Assembly: GCF_000739065.1 (NCBI RefSeq)
Contig: NZ_CP009149.1
Span: 248,001-312,000, forward strand
Length of the DNA stretch: 64,000 nucleotides
Source of the DNA: Methanocaldococcus bathoardescens
GTDB lineage: Archaea; AGJL01; Methanococci; Methanococcales; Methanocaldococcaceae
Direction: 5' to 3'
Both the position numbers and the translations under genes were made by a program. The notes below the pieces were generated by a model, which saw only the letters and a program-made list of their open reading frames with translations, was not told the DNA's origin and ran no database searches. Within the stretch, counting starts at the first letter, position 1. The number at the start of each line of letters is the position of its first letter. This document shows, piece after piece, positions 45,784 through 55,936 of this stretch.

Positions 45784-46008
45784 CTTTTTATACAAAATCT
45801 CTCCAGTTTTTTTGTTTCTAATCTCTAATATTCTATGCAGTGGAATGTAGGTATCAAAATATACTAAATAATTTCCCTTAAGCTCTACATCATCTAAAGA
45901 GATAATCTTTTTATTTTCTTCAGCCCCCCTATGCAATATGATAACTTCAAAATCTTCTTTTTTATAATCAGGATGCCAAAAAATTTTGTTTAATATTTCT
46001 TTAAGCAT
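45766..46008 (-). CDS. UPF0248/DUF504 protein
   Basis: 80 residues matching the DUF504 pattern: NKIFWHPDYKKEDFEVIILHRG, in part WHPDYKKEDFEVIIL, then the conserved IPLHRILEIRN and KTGEILYKK. Function unknown, nearly universal in archaea and linked to translation or RNA by neighbourhood. Upstream is the Clp1-like gene, 9 nt away. Confidence 0.88.
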   Translation of the reverse strand: MLKEILNKIFWHPDYKKEDFEVIILHRGAEENKKIISLDDVELKGNYLVYFDTYIPLHRILEIRNKKTGEILYKKLGFQQ

Positions 46009-46017
46009 AGTATCACT

Positions 46018-47091
46018 TTATATCAAATCCCTATCTAATAAGCCAAGTTCTTCCCCATTTTCATTAACTCTTATCCTTCCAAACCTTATTTCTCTAAGAG
46101 TTTTAATTTCATCTTCATTGATTGGTGATAAAATCTCCAATGTTTCATTCTCAAAATCAATAGCTTTTAAAATACCCAATCCAATGCAAAAGCCCTCTCC
46201 ATCAATCAACCCAACTATTAAATTGTTAAATCTTTCTGGCTCAATGTAATATAGAATGTTTTTATCAATCTGCCTTGGCATATTTGCCAAATCTCTTTTT
46301 ACTATTGTATATCTTCCTTCACATTTACTACCATAGAGTATTTTCCATTTAAAAATTGATTCTAATAGGTATTTTTCATCTTCTAAAATCTTCTCTCCTT
46401 GAAATATCTTAGTTCCGCTAATAATTACATCATCGAATTTAATGCTATAAATTTTTGAGTTTTTGAAGTATTCTTTCCATTTTTCTGCTCTAATTTCTTT
46501 TCTCTCTTCTCTACTAAATGATTTTGCATTTTCATAAACTTTTAAGTAAAAAACCCTAATTTTATTTTCAAAGGGCTTTAATATCTGCCTAAGTTCATTT
46601 CTTTTTTGCAGTGCTATTATAATATCTGGCTTAATCATCTCTATTTTCATCCTCTTTAAATCAGCCCCAGAACCATATATTAGCCCAGTTGTATCAACTA
46701 TAACAACATCTGCCTTATCTTCTGCATAATCACACAGCAGCTTGGTTCCAGTAATCATTTCTCCAAAAAATTGAATTGGGGCTGTTGAACCAACAAAATA
46801 ACTTTTATATGGCTTAATTTCATATAAATTGTTAAAATTTATCTCTGGAAAGGCTAAGCTTATAGTTGCTGGGGGTAAAATACTTTTTTGCCCAATATCG
46901 CAATCAATTATAGCCACTTTAAATCCAGAATTTAAAAGTTCATTTGCTAAAAAAGTAGTTAGAGTTGTTTTACCACTATCAACTCCTCCAAGTAATACAA
47001 TTTTAATCGGCTTTTGACTATCTTTAAGATTATTTAGAACCTCAAATCTATCTTCTGGGACTTCTGCTGTATAATAAGCTTTATTCATCAT
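46018..47091 (-). CDS. Clp1-type polynucleotide kinase / GTPase-like protein
   Basis: Predicted nucleic-acid 5'-hydroxyl kinase of the Clp1/Grc3 group. The P loop is LLGGVDSGKTTLTT, with CDIGQKSILPP and VDTTGLIYGSG as further nucleotide motifs. 357 residues from ATG 47091, which follows GGTGGG; ATG 47088 is equally possible. Downstream of cobD with a few bases of overlap. Substrates in archaea are RNA 5' ends, by family knowledge. Confidence 0.82.
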   Translation of the reverse strand: MMNKAYYTAEVPEDRFEVLNNLKDSQKPIKIVLLGGVDSGKTTLTTFLANELLNSGFKVAIIDCDIGQKSILPPATISLAFPEINFNNLYEIKPYKSYFVGSTAPIQFFGEMITGTKLLCDYAEDKADVVIVDTTGLIYGSGADLKRMKIEMIKPDIIIALQKRNELRQILKPFENKIRVFYLKVYENAKSFSREERKEIRAEKWKEYFKNSKIYSIKFDDVIISGTKIFQGEKILEDEKYLLESIFKWKILYGSKCEGRYTIVKRDLANMPRQIDKNILYYIEPERFNNLIVGLIDGEGFCIGLGILKAIDFENETLEILSPINEDEIKTLREIRFGRIRVNENGEELGLLDRDLI

Positions 47092-48011
47092 ACTACCCAC
47101 CAAATTAAAGCATAGATAATTAAAAACATAATTACTACATAATCAACTGCCTTAAATGCCTTTAAAGATTTTTCAACATCTATCTTTCCACTACCAAGTT
47201 TATAATATCCAATCTTTTCTAAGGTTATATTTAAAGCATTTGCTAATGTAGCCATTGTATAACCAGAATTTGGTGAAGAAACCTTATTAGCTTCTTTTAA
47301 AAATCCATATATGGCTTTCTTAATATTACCTTTATACAATGGGGCAGTGATTATTAGCAAAATCCCTGCTATTCTTGATGGAATAAAATTAGCAATATCA
47401 TCCAATCTCGCAGCTAACTTTCCATACCATAAATATTTCTCATTCTTATAGCCAATCATGGCATCTAATGTATTTATTGCCCTATATACAAAAGCTCCAG
47501 GTAATCCAAAAATAACAGCATAGAATAAAGCCCCTATTATGCTGTCGGTTATATTTTCAGATAAACTCTCTACTGCTGCTGATAGTATATGCTCTTCATC
47601 TAATTTTGATGCATCTCTGCTAACAATATGTTGAACAGCTTTCCTTGCTTTCTCTATATCTCCATTTTTTATATATTCAATTGGCTTTTTGCAGAACTCA
47701 AATAATGATTTATATCCGATGGTTGTTGATAAAACAAAGGCATAGATAAGATAGTTTAAAGGAAATGGCAATAATAAAATAAATTTTTCAACGAAAATTG
47801 CTACAATTCCTACAACAGAAACTGTAACTATAGTTATTAAAGAACCAAACAAAAAGTCTCTATATTTATTTTTACAATTCGTAGATTCAAATATTCTCTC
47901 TAAAGAAGCTATTAATTTCCCTATCCAAACTGTTGGATGAATTTTTTCTGGCAGTTCTCCAATGATTCTATCAAAAATAATAGCTAAAAATAAAATTATT
48001 GGATTTAGCAT
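47088..48011 (-). CDS. cobD: Adenosylcobinamide-phosphate synthase CobD/CbiB
   Basis: Membrane protein of 307 residues that attaches aminopropanol to cobyric acid in cobamide synthesis. Characteristic parts are RIIGELPEKIHPTVWIGKLI at the start, AVQHIVSRDAS, SLSENITDSI and PGAFVYRAINTLDAMIGYKN (in part). Overlaps the neighbouring Clp1-like gene and the aconitase X gene by a few bases. Confidence 0.95.
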   Translation of the reverse strand: MLNPIILFLAIIFDRIIGELPEKIHPTVWIGKLIASLERIFESTNCKNKYRDFLFGSLITIVTVSVVGIVAIFVEKFILLLPFPLNYLIYAFVLSTTIGYKSLFEFCKKPIEYIKNGDIEKARKAVQHIVSRDASKLDEEHILSAAVESLSENITDSIIGALFYAVIFGLPGAFVYRAINTLDAMIGYKNEKYLWYGKLAARLDDIANFIPSRIAGILLIITAPLYKGNIKKAIYGFLKEANKVSSPNSGYTMATLANALNITLEKIGYYKLGSGKIDVEKSLKAFKAVDYVVIMFLIIYALIWWVV

Positions 48012-49225
48012 TATCTCCCTTTTACCAGTTCCTCAATATCTCCAAAAATAACATCGCTTTTACAAAAACTTGGCAGATAAACGGCAGCTTTTCCAGAGTA
48101 GGTTGCTACTTTTTTATATCCTAAATCTTCAATTGGTGAAACAACCATGCAGGTGTCTTTAACTACTTTTCCACCAGCTTTTTCAATAATCTTTGTATAT
48201 CCCATTCTGTCTGCTATTGATTTAATATGCAAAGAGCAGCAAACCCACAAATCAGCATCTAATTTTTTATCTTTTAAAATCTCTGCTATTTTTTTAATTT
48301 CCATTAAACTACAATGTGGGCATCCAATACAAATTAAATCTGGCTCTTCATTTGTTGTATTTAATTTTTCATAAGCTTCCTTTATCTCATCAACTCCAAT
48401 AGATATTTTTTCAACTTTATCATCAATAACTTCTTTAACTCTGCATTCAGCTGTCAAATTTTTTGCATGATATAAGGCAATTCCACCACTCGCTGCCATC
48501 GCTGCTCCCAAAGATTTTAGGTTATCATTGTTTGGATTTAATCTATATAGGTTTTCAAAATATGGCACTCCATTTTTTACAATCTTTCCAACTAAATAAC
48601 CTAAAGCCCCATAAAAACTCTCTCCAACATCATTGATGTTTGATATTAATTGGCTGTCTAACTCAATAATATGTGTTGCTTTTCTATTTTCATCTAAATG
48701 ATATCCATAATATGGTGTTTTACCAATAATTGCAGCTGCTAAAGCTGATGGTCCTCCTTCTCTATTTGTCTTAGCTCCTAAAACAGAGTTTGCAAAACTT
48801 ACAGCTGAGCTCTCAGCCCAACTTATATGCTCTCCAAATTTTGGAAGATTTCCAACTAAGTATGGTGTGCAAGTGCATCCAATCTCAACTTCCATTTTTT
48901 TAAATGCTTCAATAATCCTCAGCTGCTTTTTGGCAAACTCCTCATCTATTCCAAGCTCTTTCCATATATCTAAATCCATTCCAGCTGGGTTTAAAGTTGA
49001 ATAAACCTTAACTTTAACATTTTCTTTAGCAAAGTCCTCTAAAAACTCTAAACCAATATCTCCAATGGTTTTATATGAAACTCCTGAAATTTGAGCTGAG
49101 TTTATAGGGATTAACTTTTCAGCTCCATAAATATCCCCCAAAGAAACTAATAAATTCATACATCTTCTTAAAACTTCCCCATATTCCCCATCCAATATTT
49201 TTTCTTCTTCTTTAGTTAGATACAT
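48011..49225 (-). CDS. Aconitase X large subunit (phosphomevalonate dehydratase type)
   Basis: 404-residue AcnX_cat protein. Iron-sulfur cluster ligands are in GCTCTPYLVG, CIGCPHCSLME and the C-terminal VKDTCMVVSP and FCKSD segments; SAVSFANSVLGAKTNREGGPSA is the active-site region. In archaea this subunit plus a small subunit (DUF126) forms the phosphomevalonate dehydratase of the modified mevalonate pathway; the small subunit is not in this window. Ribosome site GGTGAAAC before the ATG. Confidence 0.85.
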   Translation of the reverse strand: MYLTKEEEKILDGEYGEVLRRCMNLLVSLGDIYGAEKLIPINSAQISGVSYKTIGDIGLEFLEDFAKENVKVKVYSTLNPAGMDLDIWKELGIDEEFAKKQLRIIEAFKKMEVEIGCTCTPYLVGNLPKFGEHISWAESSAVSFANSVLGAKTNREGGPSALAAAIIGKTPYYGYHLDENRKATHIIELDSQLISNINDVGESFYGALGYLVGKIVKNGVPYFENLYRLNPNNDNLKSLGAAMAASGGIALYHAKNLTAECRVKEVIDDKVEKISIGVDEIKEAYEKLNTTNEEPDLICIGCPHCSLMEIKKIAEILKDKKLDADLWVCCSLHIKSIADRMGYTKIIEKAGGKVVKDTCMVVSPIEDLGYKKVATYSGKAAVYLPSFCKSDVIFGDIEELVKGR

Positions 49226-49239
49226 TGTTTCACCAGCAT

Positions 49240-50196
49240 TTAGTAAATATTTCTACTCTTCATGTTTTTTATATAGAATATCTTCCCATTATATTCCAAT
49301 TTTATTAATTTTCCTTCATTTATCATCTTCTCTATAATATCTAAGCTAATATTTGCTTTATTTAACAATTCTTTAATAACGTCTTCTCTCAGTGGATGAA
49401 CAGAAGTTATAGCCAATATATCTTCCTCAACATTTTCAGAAAATACAAAATCATTTCCTTCAAATTTTCCTAAGAGTTCAACCTTATTTTTTCCAATAAT
49501 TTCATTAAAGATGGATAATATTTTGGTTATAACTTCTATTTTAGGGAACTTTATATATTTTTCAGACGGTGGTCTTATTGGTATATTTAGATAGCACCTA
49601 TCTGGATTTAACTCCTTTAAAAATTCTGCTGTCTTAATTATTGAATCTTCTGTATAATTGATATTTCCTAAAATCATCGTCTCAGTTATCAATTTTCCTT
49701 TATAGTTATCTCTAAAAGCTATCATACTTTCTAAGATTTTATCTAAAGCTAAATTTTTGTGAGGTCTATTTATTTCCCTCCAAATCTTTTCATTAACAGA
49801 ATCTACTTTAAAAGATACCAAATCAAAGTTTAATAAGTCATTTCTAACATCATCTCTCCATATTAATGAAGAGTTTGTAATTATTGCTATTGGAATGTCA
49901 AAATCTCTAAGTATTTCAACTTCTTTTGATAGATTTATATCTAACGTTGGCTCTCCATCTGCAACAAATGTAAGATAATCTATTTTCCCATTAGATAACT
50001 TATTTATCCTCTCCTCTACAGATTTAAAAATATCTTCTGGATTATAAAACGCTCTTCTCTCTGTAGTTTTGTTTATAGTTCTTCCAGCTTGGCAGTATAT
50101 ACAATCATAACTACAAAACTTGCATAGGATATTATTTATCCCTAAACTTCTTCCTAATCTTCTTGATGGGACAGGTCCAAAGGCAATATTAATCAT
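49240..50196 (-). CDS. Radical SAM protein
   Basis: 318 residues; cluster motif CSYDCIYCQ (CxxxCxxC) near residue 27 within PSRRLGRSLGINNI..., GEPTLDINLSKE as the SAM site, and a C-terminal winged-helix-like region after about residue 230 (ITSVHPLREDVIKELLNKA). Belongs to a little-known radical SAM group of archaea and anaerobes. It is followed by the aconitase X gene. Confidence 0.86.
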   Translation of the reverse strand: MINIAFGPVPSRRLGRSLGINNILCKFCSYDCIYCQAGRTINKTTERRAFYNPEDIFKSVEERINKLSNGKIDYLTFVADGEPTLDINLSKEVEILRDFDIPIAIITNSSLIWRDDVRNDLLNFDLVSFKVDSVNEKIWREINRPHKNLALDKILESMIAFRDNYKGKLITETMILGNINYTEDSIIKTAEFLKELNPDRCYLNIPIRPPSEKYIKFPKIEVITKILSIFNEIIGKNKVELLGKFEGNDFVFSENVEEDILAITSVHPLREDVIKELLNKANISLDIIEKMINEGKLIKLEYNGKIFYIKNMKSRNIY

Positions 50197-50233
50197 AAAA
50201 CCACCAAAATAAATAAAAAATAAAAAATAATAA

Positions 50234-51067
50234 TTATTCCTCTATTTTCCTCTTTTCAGCCATTTTCTCATTAACAATTTCCAGATACTCTTTTAACATT
50301 TCCTTACTCTTTACAGCATCTCTAACATTCTTATTTTCTATGCTAATCACTCCATCATATCCAATTTCTTTTAGCTTTTCAAGGACTTCAATAAAGTTAA
50401 TGTTTCCTTCCCCAATTTTCAAATGCTCATCATCATAGCCGTTATTGTCATGTGCATGCACATGTATAATCCCAATTCCAATATTCTGCAGTTTTTCAAT
50501 AAATTCAGAAGGATTTCCTGCAGTGTTTGCATGCCCTATATCAAACGTTATCCCTAAATTCTTTGAGTCAATGTCTTTAACAATCTCTAACAAAGATTCT
50601 GGAGTTATTCCTAAAAGCCCTCTAAAGTTTGGCATGTTTTCTAAACCAATTTTTATTCCATAATCTTCAGCTATCTCTACAATCTCAGAAAGTGTTGAGA
50701 AATTGTTGTCTAATATATCATTTACATAGTTACTCCAAAGCTCTGGAATATAGCCAGGATGAACCACAACAACTTCAGAATCAAGTTCAAAAGCACCTTC
50801 TATAGCATCTCTAATACACTCAACTGTTAATCTTCTAACTCTCTCATTCATTGATGCAGGGTTTAAATCTGAAAAAGGTGCATGGACTATAATCTCAACT
50901 TCATGTCTATCTCTTAGTTCCATAAGATACTTTATGTTCTTTGCAGATAAGTAGTGATTTCCTTCACAAACTATTTCCCATGCATCGAAATTATGTTCTG
51001 CAATTTTTTCCATTGAAGAAGTTAAACTTTCTGGTAAAAAAACTAATGATGAAACACCAAACTTCAT
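50234..51067 (-). CDS. Endonuclease IV/xylose isomerase-like TIM-barrel protein
   Basis: 277 residues. Barrel strands and metal residues follow the sugar isomerase family: IVHAPFSDLNPASMNE, VVVHPGYIPE, GLENMPNFRG, GITFDIGHANTAG, HVHAHDNNGYDDEHLKIGEG and GVISIENKN. Probably an isomerase of sugar-like compounds or an AP endonuclease relative; no substrate evidence. ATG 51067 chosen (ribosome site GGATGGTG), upstream start at 51079 less likely. Confidence 0.8.
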   Translation of the reverse strand: MKFGVSSLVFLPESLTSSMEKIAEHNFDAWEIVCEGNHYLSAKNIKYLMELRDRHEVEIIVHAPFSDLNPASMNERVRRLTVECIRDAIEGAFELDSEVVVVHPGYIPELWSNYVNDILDNNFSTLSEIVEIAEDYGIKIGLENMPNFRGLLGITPESLLEIVKDIDSKNLGITFDIGHANTAGNPSEFIEKLQNIGIGIIHVHAHDNNGYDDEHLKIGEGNINFIEVLEKLKEIGYDGVISIENKNVRDAVKSKEMLKEYLEIVNEKMAEKRKIEE

Positions 51068-51161
51068 ATCTAACACCATCCTATTTTTTAATTTAAAAGT
51101 TGTTTTTAAGTTCCAAATTAAGATTATATTTTTAATAGCTTTTACCTTTTTGGGTTACAAC

Positions 51162-51176
51162 GTAATATTTATATAC
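51162..51176 (+). promoter_or_regulatory. Promoter of the ehb operon (BRE/TATA)
   Basis: CGTAATATTTATATA gives a purine-rich element directly before TTTATATA at 51169-51176, about 52 nt before ATG 51228. Placement and sequence fit an archaeal box A; it is the only clear one in this 150-bp gap. Confidence 0.6.
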
Positions 51177-51227
51177 TGTTAAACCTAATCTGTCATTAAT
51201 AATAATGATAAATTATTGGTGGATAGG

Positions 51228-51584
51228 ATGGATTTTCAGATGGCATCATTCATCACTTCTGGACTTTTAGTTATTATTGGGTTGTATGGTGTGTTTTTTG
51301 TTGATAATGTTTTGAAAAAAATTATAGCTTTAGAGATTTTAGGTAGTGGAGTTAATTTAGCCCTCATAACTATTGGTTACAATGGTGGAACAATTCCAAT
51401 AAAACTTCCTGGTGTTTCTGTAGAGGTTTTTGCTAAAGAATCTGCCTATCCATTAACACATGCATTAGTTTTAACAAATATCGTTATAGAGGCATCAATG
51501 CTTGCTGTGATGCTTGGAGTTTCTATAATTTTATATAAAAAATACAAAACACTTAAAAGCTCTGTAATATTAAAAGAGGATTAA
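51228..51584 (+). CDS. Ehb subunit, MrpC/NuoK-like membrane protein
   Basis: 118 residues with three helices, NuoK/MnhC type; typical charged residue in KIIALEILGSGVNLALI and the HALVLTNIVIEASMLAVMLG segment. First gene of the part-operon for the Ehb energy-converting hydrogenase. Start ATG 51228 follows GGTGGATAGG; the longer frame from TTG 51216 would overlap the ribosome site. By order it would correspond to EhbE. Confidence 0.82.
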   Translation: MDFQMASFITSGLLVIIGLYGVFFVDNVLKKIIALEILGSGVNLALITIGYNGGTIPIKLPGVSVEVFAKESAYPLTHALVLTNIVIEASMLAVMLGVSIILYKKYKTLKSSVILKED

Positions 51585-51622
51585 ATTCTATTTAACTTTC
51601 TCTAAAAGATTGGAGGGAGAGG

Positions 51623-53068
51623 ATGAACTACTTGCCAATGATAATTGTGTTTCCATTAATCATGGCAATAATAATGAATTTATTACATGGAAAAGAGAAA
51701 GCTGTGAAATATATAACATTTATTACAGCTGCTATTTTGATTGTTTTGCCATTTATTAGTCAATATGGTTATTACTACTTTGGTGGGCATGGAGTTGTTG
51801 ATGGCTGGGTTTCTGGTATTGCTTATTTATATAATCCAGCAAAGCAGGCAGTTATTGTAACTCTGTCTTTAATTGCCTCTCTTGTTTTAATTACAGGAAT
51901 GGGGGAGAAATTAAAAAATAATATGTTTGTTACCCTATCATTAATGGGATTTGCGAGTATTGCGGCAATTGTTTTGGCTGATGATATCTTTAACTTGTAT
52001 GTGTTCTTTGAGATAGTTTCAATTGTTCAAGCTGGATTGGTGTTTTTATCTGGAACTGAAGAAGCTTACAAAGCAGGATTAAGATACATGATAATGGGGA
52101 ATGTTGCGGCAGCCTTAATGCTATTAGGAATTGCCTTTTTATTAGCTTCAACTGGAACTTTAAACATTACAGACATGAAAAACTATCTGTTAGTTGATAA
52201 CCCAATGATTTATGGAGGTTTGTTGTTGCTAATTATTGGTTTAGCTTATGGAGCTGGGTTGCCACCATTCCACAACGTTAAAGCTGATTTGTATGCAAGG
52301 TCTAAAGGGTTTATCTCTGCTATGTTGCAGACATACTCAAAATTTGTATTAGTTGGCTTAATGCTAATTATTCTAAAATTATTTAATGGATTAGATTATT
52401 TTGCAAGTGCTCATGGTGTTTTAATTGCTTTGGGAGTCTTGGCAATGGTATTTGGGGTTGTGATGGCGTTATTGCAGAGTGATTATAAAAAGCTGTTGGC
52501 ATATCACGCTATAAGCCAAGGAGGATATGTAGCTACTGGTTTAGCTTTAGGAACACCATTAGGAATTGTTGCTGGTATTTTCCATGCAATAAACCACGTT
52601 ATTTATAAATCTGCCTTGTTTTTGGGGGCTTATATTGTAAGTTGTAAGAGAGGAAGTAATTTACATAAATTAGGAGGTTTATTGCCTTTAATGCCTTCTG
52701 TAGCGTTTATGGTTTTGTGTGCTAAGCTTGCAATAAGTGGAATTCCACCATTTAATGGATTTCAAAGCAAGTGGATGCTTGCCCAAGCGGCTATGCAAGT
52801 GAATATGCCAGAAATAACCATAATAATGATTATTGTTAGTATTGGAACCTTTGTCTCTATGATGAAAGCATTCTATCTAATTTACTTAAAGCCAGTTGAT
52901 GAAGAAACTTTAAAAGAGTATGAAAATAAGGAAGTTCCTAAACTTGCTGTCTTTAGCTTATTTGTATTGACAGCTCTCTGTATAATAATTGGTATCTATC
53001 CAGATATCGTAATAAACTATCTCTGGGACTATGCAAAAGAGATAGGGGTTAATTATTACCTGAAATAA
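51623..53068 (+). CDS. ehbF: Ehb proton-pumping-type subunit (NuoL/M/N, MrpD-like)
   Basis: 481-residue polytopic protein with about 14 membrane helices. Proton-channel type residues occur in EIVSIVQAGLVFL, GLPPFHNVKADLYARSKGF, KLLAYHAISQGGY, FHAINHVIYKSALF and SGIPPFNGFQSKW. It links the Ehb hydrogenase to ion translocation that drives low-potential ferredoxin reduction for carbon assimilation. GGAGGGAGAGG precedes the ATG. Confidence 0.9.
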   Translation: MNYLPMIIVFPLIMAIIMNLLHGKEKAVKYITFITAAILIVLPFISQYGYYYFGGHGVVDGWVSGIAYLYNPAKQAVIVTLSLIASLVLITGMGEKLKNNMFVTLSLMGFASIAAIVLADDIFNLYVFFEIVSIVQAGLVFLSGTEEAYKAGLRYMIMGNVAAALMLLGIAFLLASTGTLNITDMKNYLLVDNPMIYGGLLLLIIGLAYGAGLPPFHNVKADLYARSKGFISAMLQTYSKFVLVGLMLIILKLFNGLDYFASAHGVLIALGVLAMVFGVVMALLQSDYKKLLAYHAISQGGYVATGLALGTPLGIVAGIFHAINHVIYKSALFLGAYIVSCKRGSNLHKLGGLLPLMPSVAFMVLCAKLAISGIPPFNGFQSKWMLAQAAMQVNMPEITIIMIIVSIGTFVSMMKAFYLIYLKPVDEETLKEYENKEVPKLAVFSLFVLTALCIIIGIYPDIVINYLWDYAKEIGVNYYLK

Positions 53069-53098
53069 CTTAAAATAACTTAATTTTGGGTGGATTTT

Positions 53099-53413
53099 AT
53101 GGATTATAATGACTTTCAAAAAAAGTTGGATAAAGAAGAACATGGGGATGGTATTACAGTTGGGGCAGTATTTACTGGAGAATTCACTTTATATTTATTG
53201 TTTATATTTGGAGCTTTGATTATTGGTAGAGTTTATGGGAAAACTTTAATGACATTGTTTGCTTTAGCTACTTTAGCATTTTCTTTAGCAATATCACCTT
53301 TAATTTTTAAGTTTAAGGAAGAAAACTCAAACGCTATAAACTACCAATTATTTTGGCTCTCTATATTTTTAGGAGCAATAGCATTCAGCATCTATATGAC
53401 AACTATCACTTAA
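53099..53413 (+). CDS. Small Ehb membrane subunit
   Basis: 104 residues with three hydrophobic segments (around 24-44, 50-70 and 84-102), no known motif; placed between the MrpD-like and MnhB-like genes in the same order as other Ehb operons, where it would be EhbG. ATG 53099 follows GGGTGGATTTT. Confidence 0.7.
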   Translation: MDYNDFQKKLDKEEHGDGITVGAVFTGEFTLYLLFIFGALIIGRVYGKTLMTLFALATLAFSLAISPLIFKFKEENSNAINYQLFWLSIFLGAIAFSIYMTTIT

Positions 53414-53440
53414 ATTTAATTTTATACTAAAGGTGGTAAA

Positions 53441-54229
53441 ATGAGCTCTAAAAGAGATTTAGTTGTTGCCTTATCTTTCTTTATATTTGGGGCAAGTATT
53501 TTATACAGCTTAGCAAACATGCAAGTGAATCCTGGAGTTAATAGTGTTTATCTTACACATTACATTATTCCAAACTATGTATGTGCTGTAATATTTGATT
53601 GGAGGGCTTACGATACCTTAGGAGAGTGCTTGGTTTTGGTTGTTGCTGTTATGGTCTCTTGGATTGTGTTTGGGAAATCATTGTATGATAATACATATTT
53701 AAAAGAGCTGTTTCATGCCCCAGAGTCAGATGATTATATAACACTTCAACGTTGGGGAGAATTTACACCAATAATTAAATTTTTGGCATTTCCTATGAGC
53801 GTTTTAATGGTTGCTTTGGGAATTATAACTGTATTAGGAGGACATATAACACCTGGAGGAGGTTTCCAAGGAGGGGCTTTGATAGCGGCTTCATTAATAT
53901 TATCAGTTATTGCCTTTGGTTCTAACAGTCCATTATGGTTTGAACATAAGTTTTTAGAAAAATTAGAGGCATTGGGGGCTTTGGGTTATTTATTGTTTGG
54001 GGTTGCTGGGATGGTTATTGGAGGTTATTATTTATTCAACTTCACAGAAATTAATGGATTTACTGTATTTCCTGCACCAAAGGAAATTATAACAGCAGGA
54101 ATAATCCCATATCTAAATATAGCTGTTGGATTGAAAGTTTTAGCTGGATTATCAACAGCTGCTTTCTTGCTATCTTGTGAGAAGGTTATTATTGAAAAAA
54201 TTAAAAAGTCAGAGGAAAAGCTAAAATAA
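53441..54229 (+). CDS. Ehb subunit with MnhB-like domain
   Basis: 262 residues, about six membrane helices. The second half has GGHITPGGGFQGGALIAASLIL (in part GGHITPGGGFQGGALIAA), the signature of Na+/H+ antiporter subunit MnhB. Corresponds by order to EhbH. GGTGGTAAA precedes the ATG; likely helps ion translocation. Confidence 0.85.
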   Translation: MSSKRDLVVALSFFIFGASILYSLANMQVNPGVNSVYLTHYIIPNYVCAVIFDWRAYDTLGECLVLVVAVMVSWIVFGKSLYDNTYLKELFHAPESDDYITLQRWGEFTPIIKFLAFPMSVLMVALGIITVLGGHITPGGGFQGGALIAASLILSVIAFGSNSPLWFEHKFLEKLEALGALGYLLFGVAGMVIGGYYLFNFTEINGFTVFPAPKEIITAGIIPYLNIAVGLKVLAGLSTAAFLLSCEKVIIEKIKKSEEKLK

Positions 54230-54245
54230 TAACCTGGTGGATAGG

Positions 54246-54497
54246 ATGTTAGAAACAATATTGTCAAACTATTTATATTATCCATCAATTCTTGCATTTT
54301 TGTTTGGAGTATTGATAGGAGCTAAATACAGATATAAGATAAAGAATATTTTTGGATATTTAATTTTAGCCATAGTTATTGCCTATTTTCTGAAAGAATT
54401 CCCATATTATGATTTACTGCCTTTATCTTTTTCATATCTCTCTGCAGTAATTGGAATAATTATAGGAAATAGATTATTTGGAGGAAAAATGCCTTAA
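54246..54497 (+). CDS. Small Ehb membrane subunit
   Basis: 83 residues with about three hydrophobic helices and GVLIGAKYRYKIKNIFGY between the first two. No defined family; placed between the MnhB-like gene and the polyferredoxin. ATG 54246 is preceded by GGTGGAT. Would be EhbI by position. Confidence 0.7.
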   Translation: MLETILSNYLYYPSILAFLFGVLIGAKYRYKIKNIFGYLILAIVIAYFLKEFPYYDLLPLSFSYLSAVIGIIIGNRLFGGKMP

Positions 54498-54518
54498 TTT
54501 AATATTTTTGGTGATATT

Positions 54519-55919
54519 ATGATTATAACCATATTGGACAAATGTAGGGTAGAAGAGAAATGCAAATCCTGCCCATTTTATCATAAAACTGCAAAATGCA
54601 TGGAAGCATGTCCTACAAATGCAATATTTTTGCTAAACAATAAAAGTTTCACATGTTTAACGTGTGGAGAATGTGCAAGAGCCTGTCCAAATAAAGCAAT
54701 TAAAAGAAACAAGTTTGGAGGCTATTATGTAGATAGAAGGAGATGTAATGGCTGTGGAATTTGTGCTAATGCCTGCCCAATAGGAATTATAAAAATTGTA
54801 GAAAAGGATGGAAAAAAATTTCCAATGGGTATTTGTTCAATGTGTGGGGTTTGTGTTGAAGTCTGCCCATATAATGCAAGAGTTAGCTCTTATGAATTGT
54901 TATACAACAAAAGAGAAGGATTAGCAGATAGATATTTAAAAATCTTAGAAAATCTTATGAAAATTAAATTAATGGAAATTTCTAAAACACCAAAAAACAT
55001 TGTTGAGAGAGTTGAAAGAAAATCTATTAAAATTGATAGAGATAAATGCGTTGGATGTTTAAGATGCTCTTATCTCTGTCCAAGAGAAACAATAATCCCA
55101 GATTCTATAGACGCATGCACATCCTGTAATTTATGTGGAGAGGTTTGTCCAAAAGATGCCATTAAAGATGGAGAAGTTGATTATAATAAATGCATTCTCT
55201 GTTTAAAATGCATAGAAGTTTGTCCAAATGATGCTTTAAAAGTTGAAAACTTTAAAGTTATTAAAGTTAAAGAAGATAAAAAATCTCAACCAACAAGTTA
55301 TTGCATAAATTGTGGATTATGTGCAGAACATTGCCCAAGTGGGGCTTTAAGGTTTGAGGAGGGGCATCTATATTACAGCCCAGACGTTTGTTGGAAATGT
55401 ATGAAATGCATAGAAGTTTGTCCAAACGATGTTAGAAGAGTTAAAGATGATAGAGTTGTTGGTGGATGCTCATTGTGCGGAATTTGTATAAATAACTGTC
55501 CAGAAGAAGCAATATCAATAACAACAGTTAAATTGGAGAAAATTAAGGATGAAAATTGTATATTGTGTGGAACATGTTCAAATGTATGTCCAAGAGACGC
55601 TATAATAATAGATAGAAGTAATGGGGAAGTTTTATTCACTGATAATTGCATAGCTTGTGAAACATGTGCTATCCACTGCCCAAGAGATGTGATTCCAAAC
55701 ACAACTGGCTATAAAAAAATCGTTGATAGAGAAAACTCATTTATTAGGACTGATATGGACTTCTGTATAAAATGTGGTCTCTGCAACAAGGTCTGTCCAA
55801 ACAACTGCATTGATTATGGAGTTATTAATACTAATAAATGTGAGTTTTGCTCTGCATGTTACAATATTTGCCCAACTAAAGCTATATATCTACATAGAAA
55901 GTGGAAAGTGAAAGAATAA
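54519..55919 (+). CDS. ehbK: Ehb polyferredoxin (multiple 2[4Fe-4S] units)
   Basis: 466-residue cytoplasmic electron carrier with many cluster motifs of the CxxCxxCxxxCP form spread from residue 20 to 455 (for instance [35 protein letters not shown]-like [84 protein letters not shown]). Feeds electrons from the Ehb hydrogenase to ferredoxin-dependent enzymes. GGTGATATT precedes the ATG. Confidence 0.93.
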   Translation: MIITILDKCRVEEKCKSCPFYHKTAKCMEACPTNAIFLLNNKSFTCLTCGECARACPNKAIKRNKFGGYYVDRRRCNGCGICANACPIGIIKIVEKDGKKFPMGICSMCGVCVEVCPYNARVSSYELLYNKREGLADRYLKILENLMKIKLMEISKTPKNIVERVERKSIKIDRDKCVGCLRCSYLCPRETIIPDSIDACTSCNLCGEVCPKDAIKDGEVDYNKCILCLKCIEVCPNDALKVENFKVIKVKEDKKSQPTSYCINCGLCAEHCPSGALRFEEGHLYYSPDVCWKCMKCIEVCPNDVRRVKDDRVVGGCSLCGICINNCPEEAISITTVKLEKIKDENCILCGTCSNVCPRDAIIIDRSNGEVLFTDNCIACETCAIHCPRDVIPNTTGYKKIVDRENSFIRTDMDFCIKCGLCNKVCPNNCIDYGVINTNKCEFCSACYNICPTKAIYLHRKWKVKE

Positions 55920-55936
55920 AATTTTTGGTGATTAAG

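Noticed and set aside
55373-55702. 109-codon frame opposite the polyferredoxin
   Set aside because: Shadow frame caused by regular cysteine codons; the plus-strand gene has many cluster motifs.
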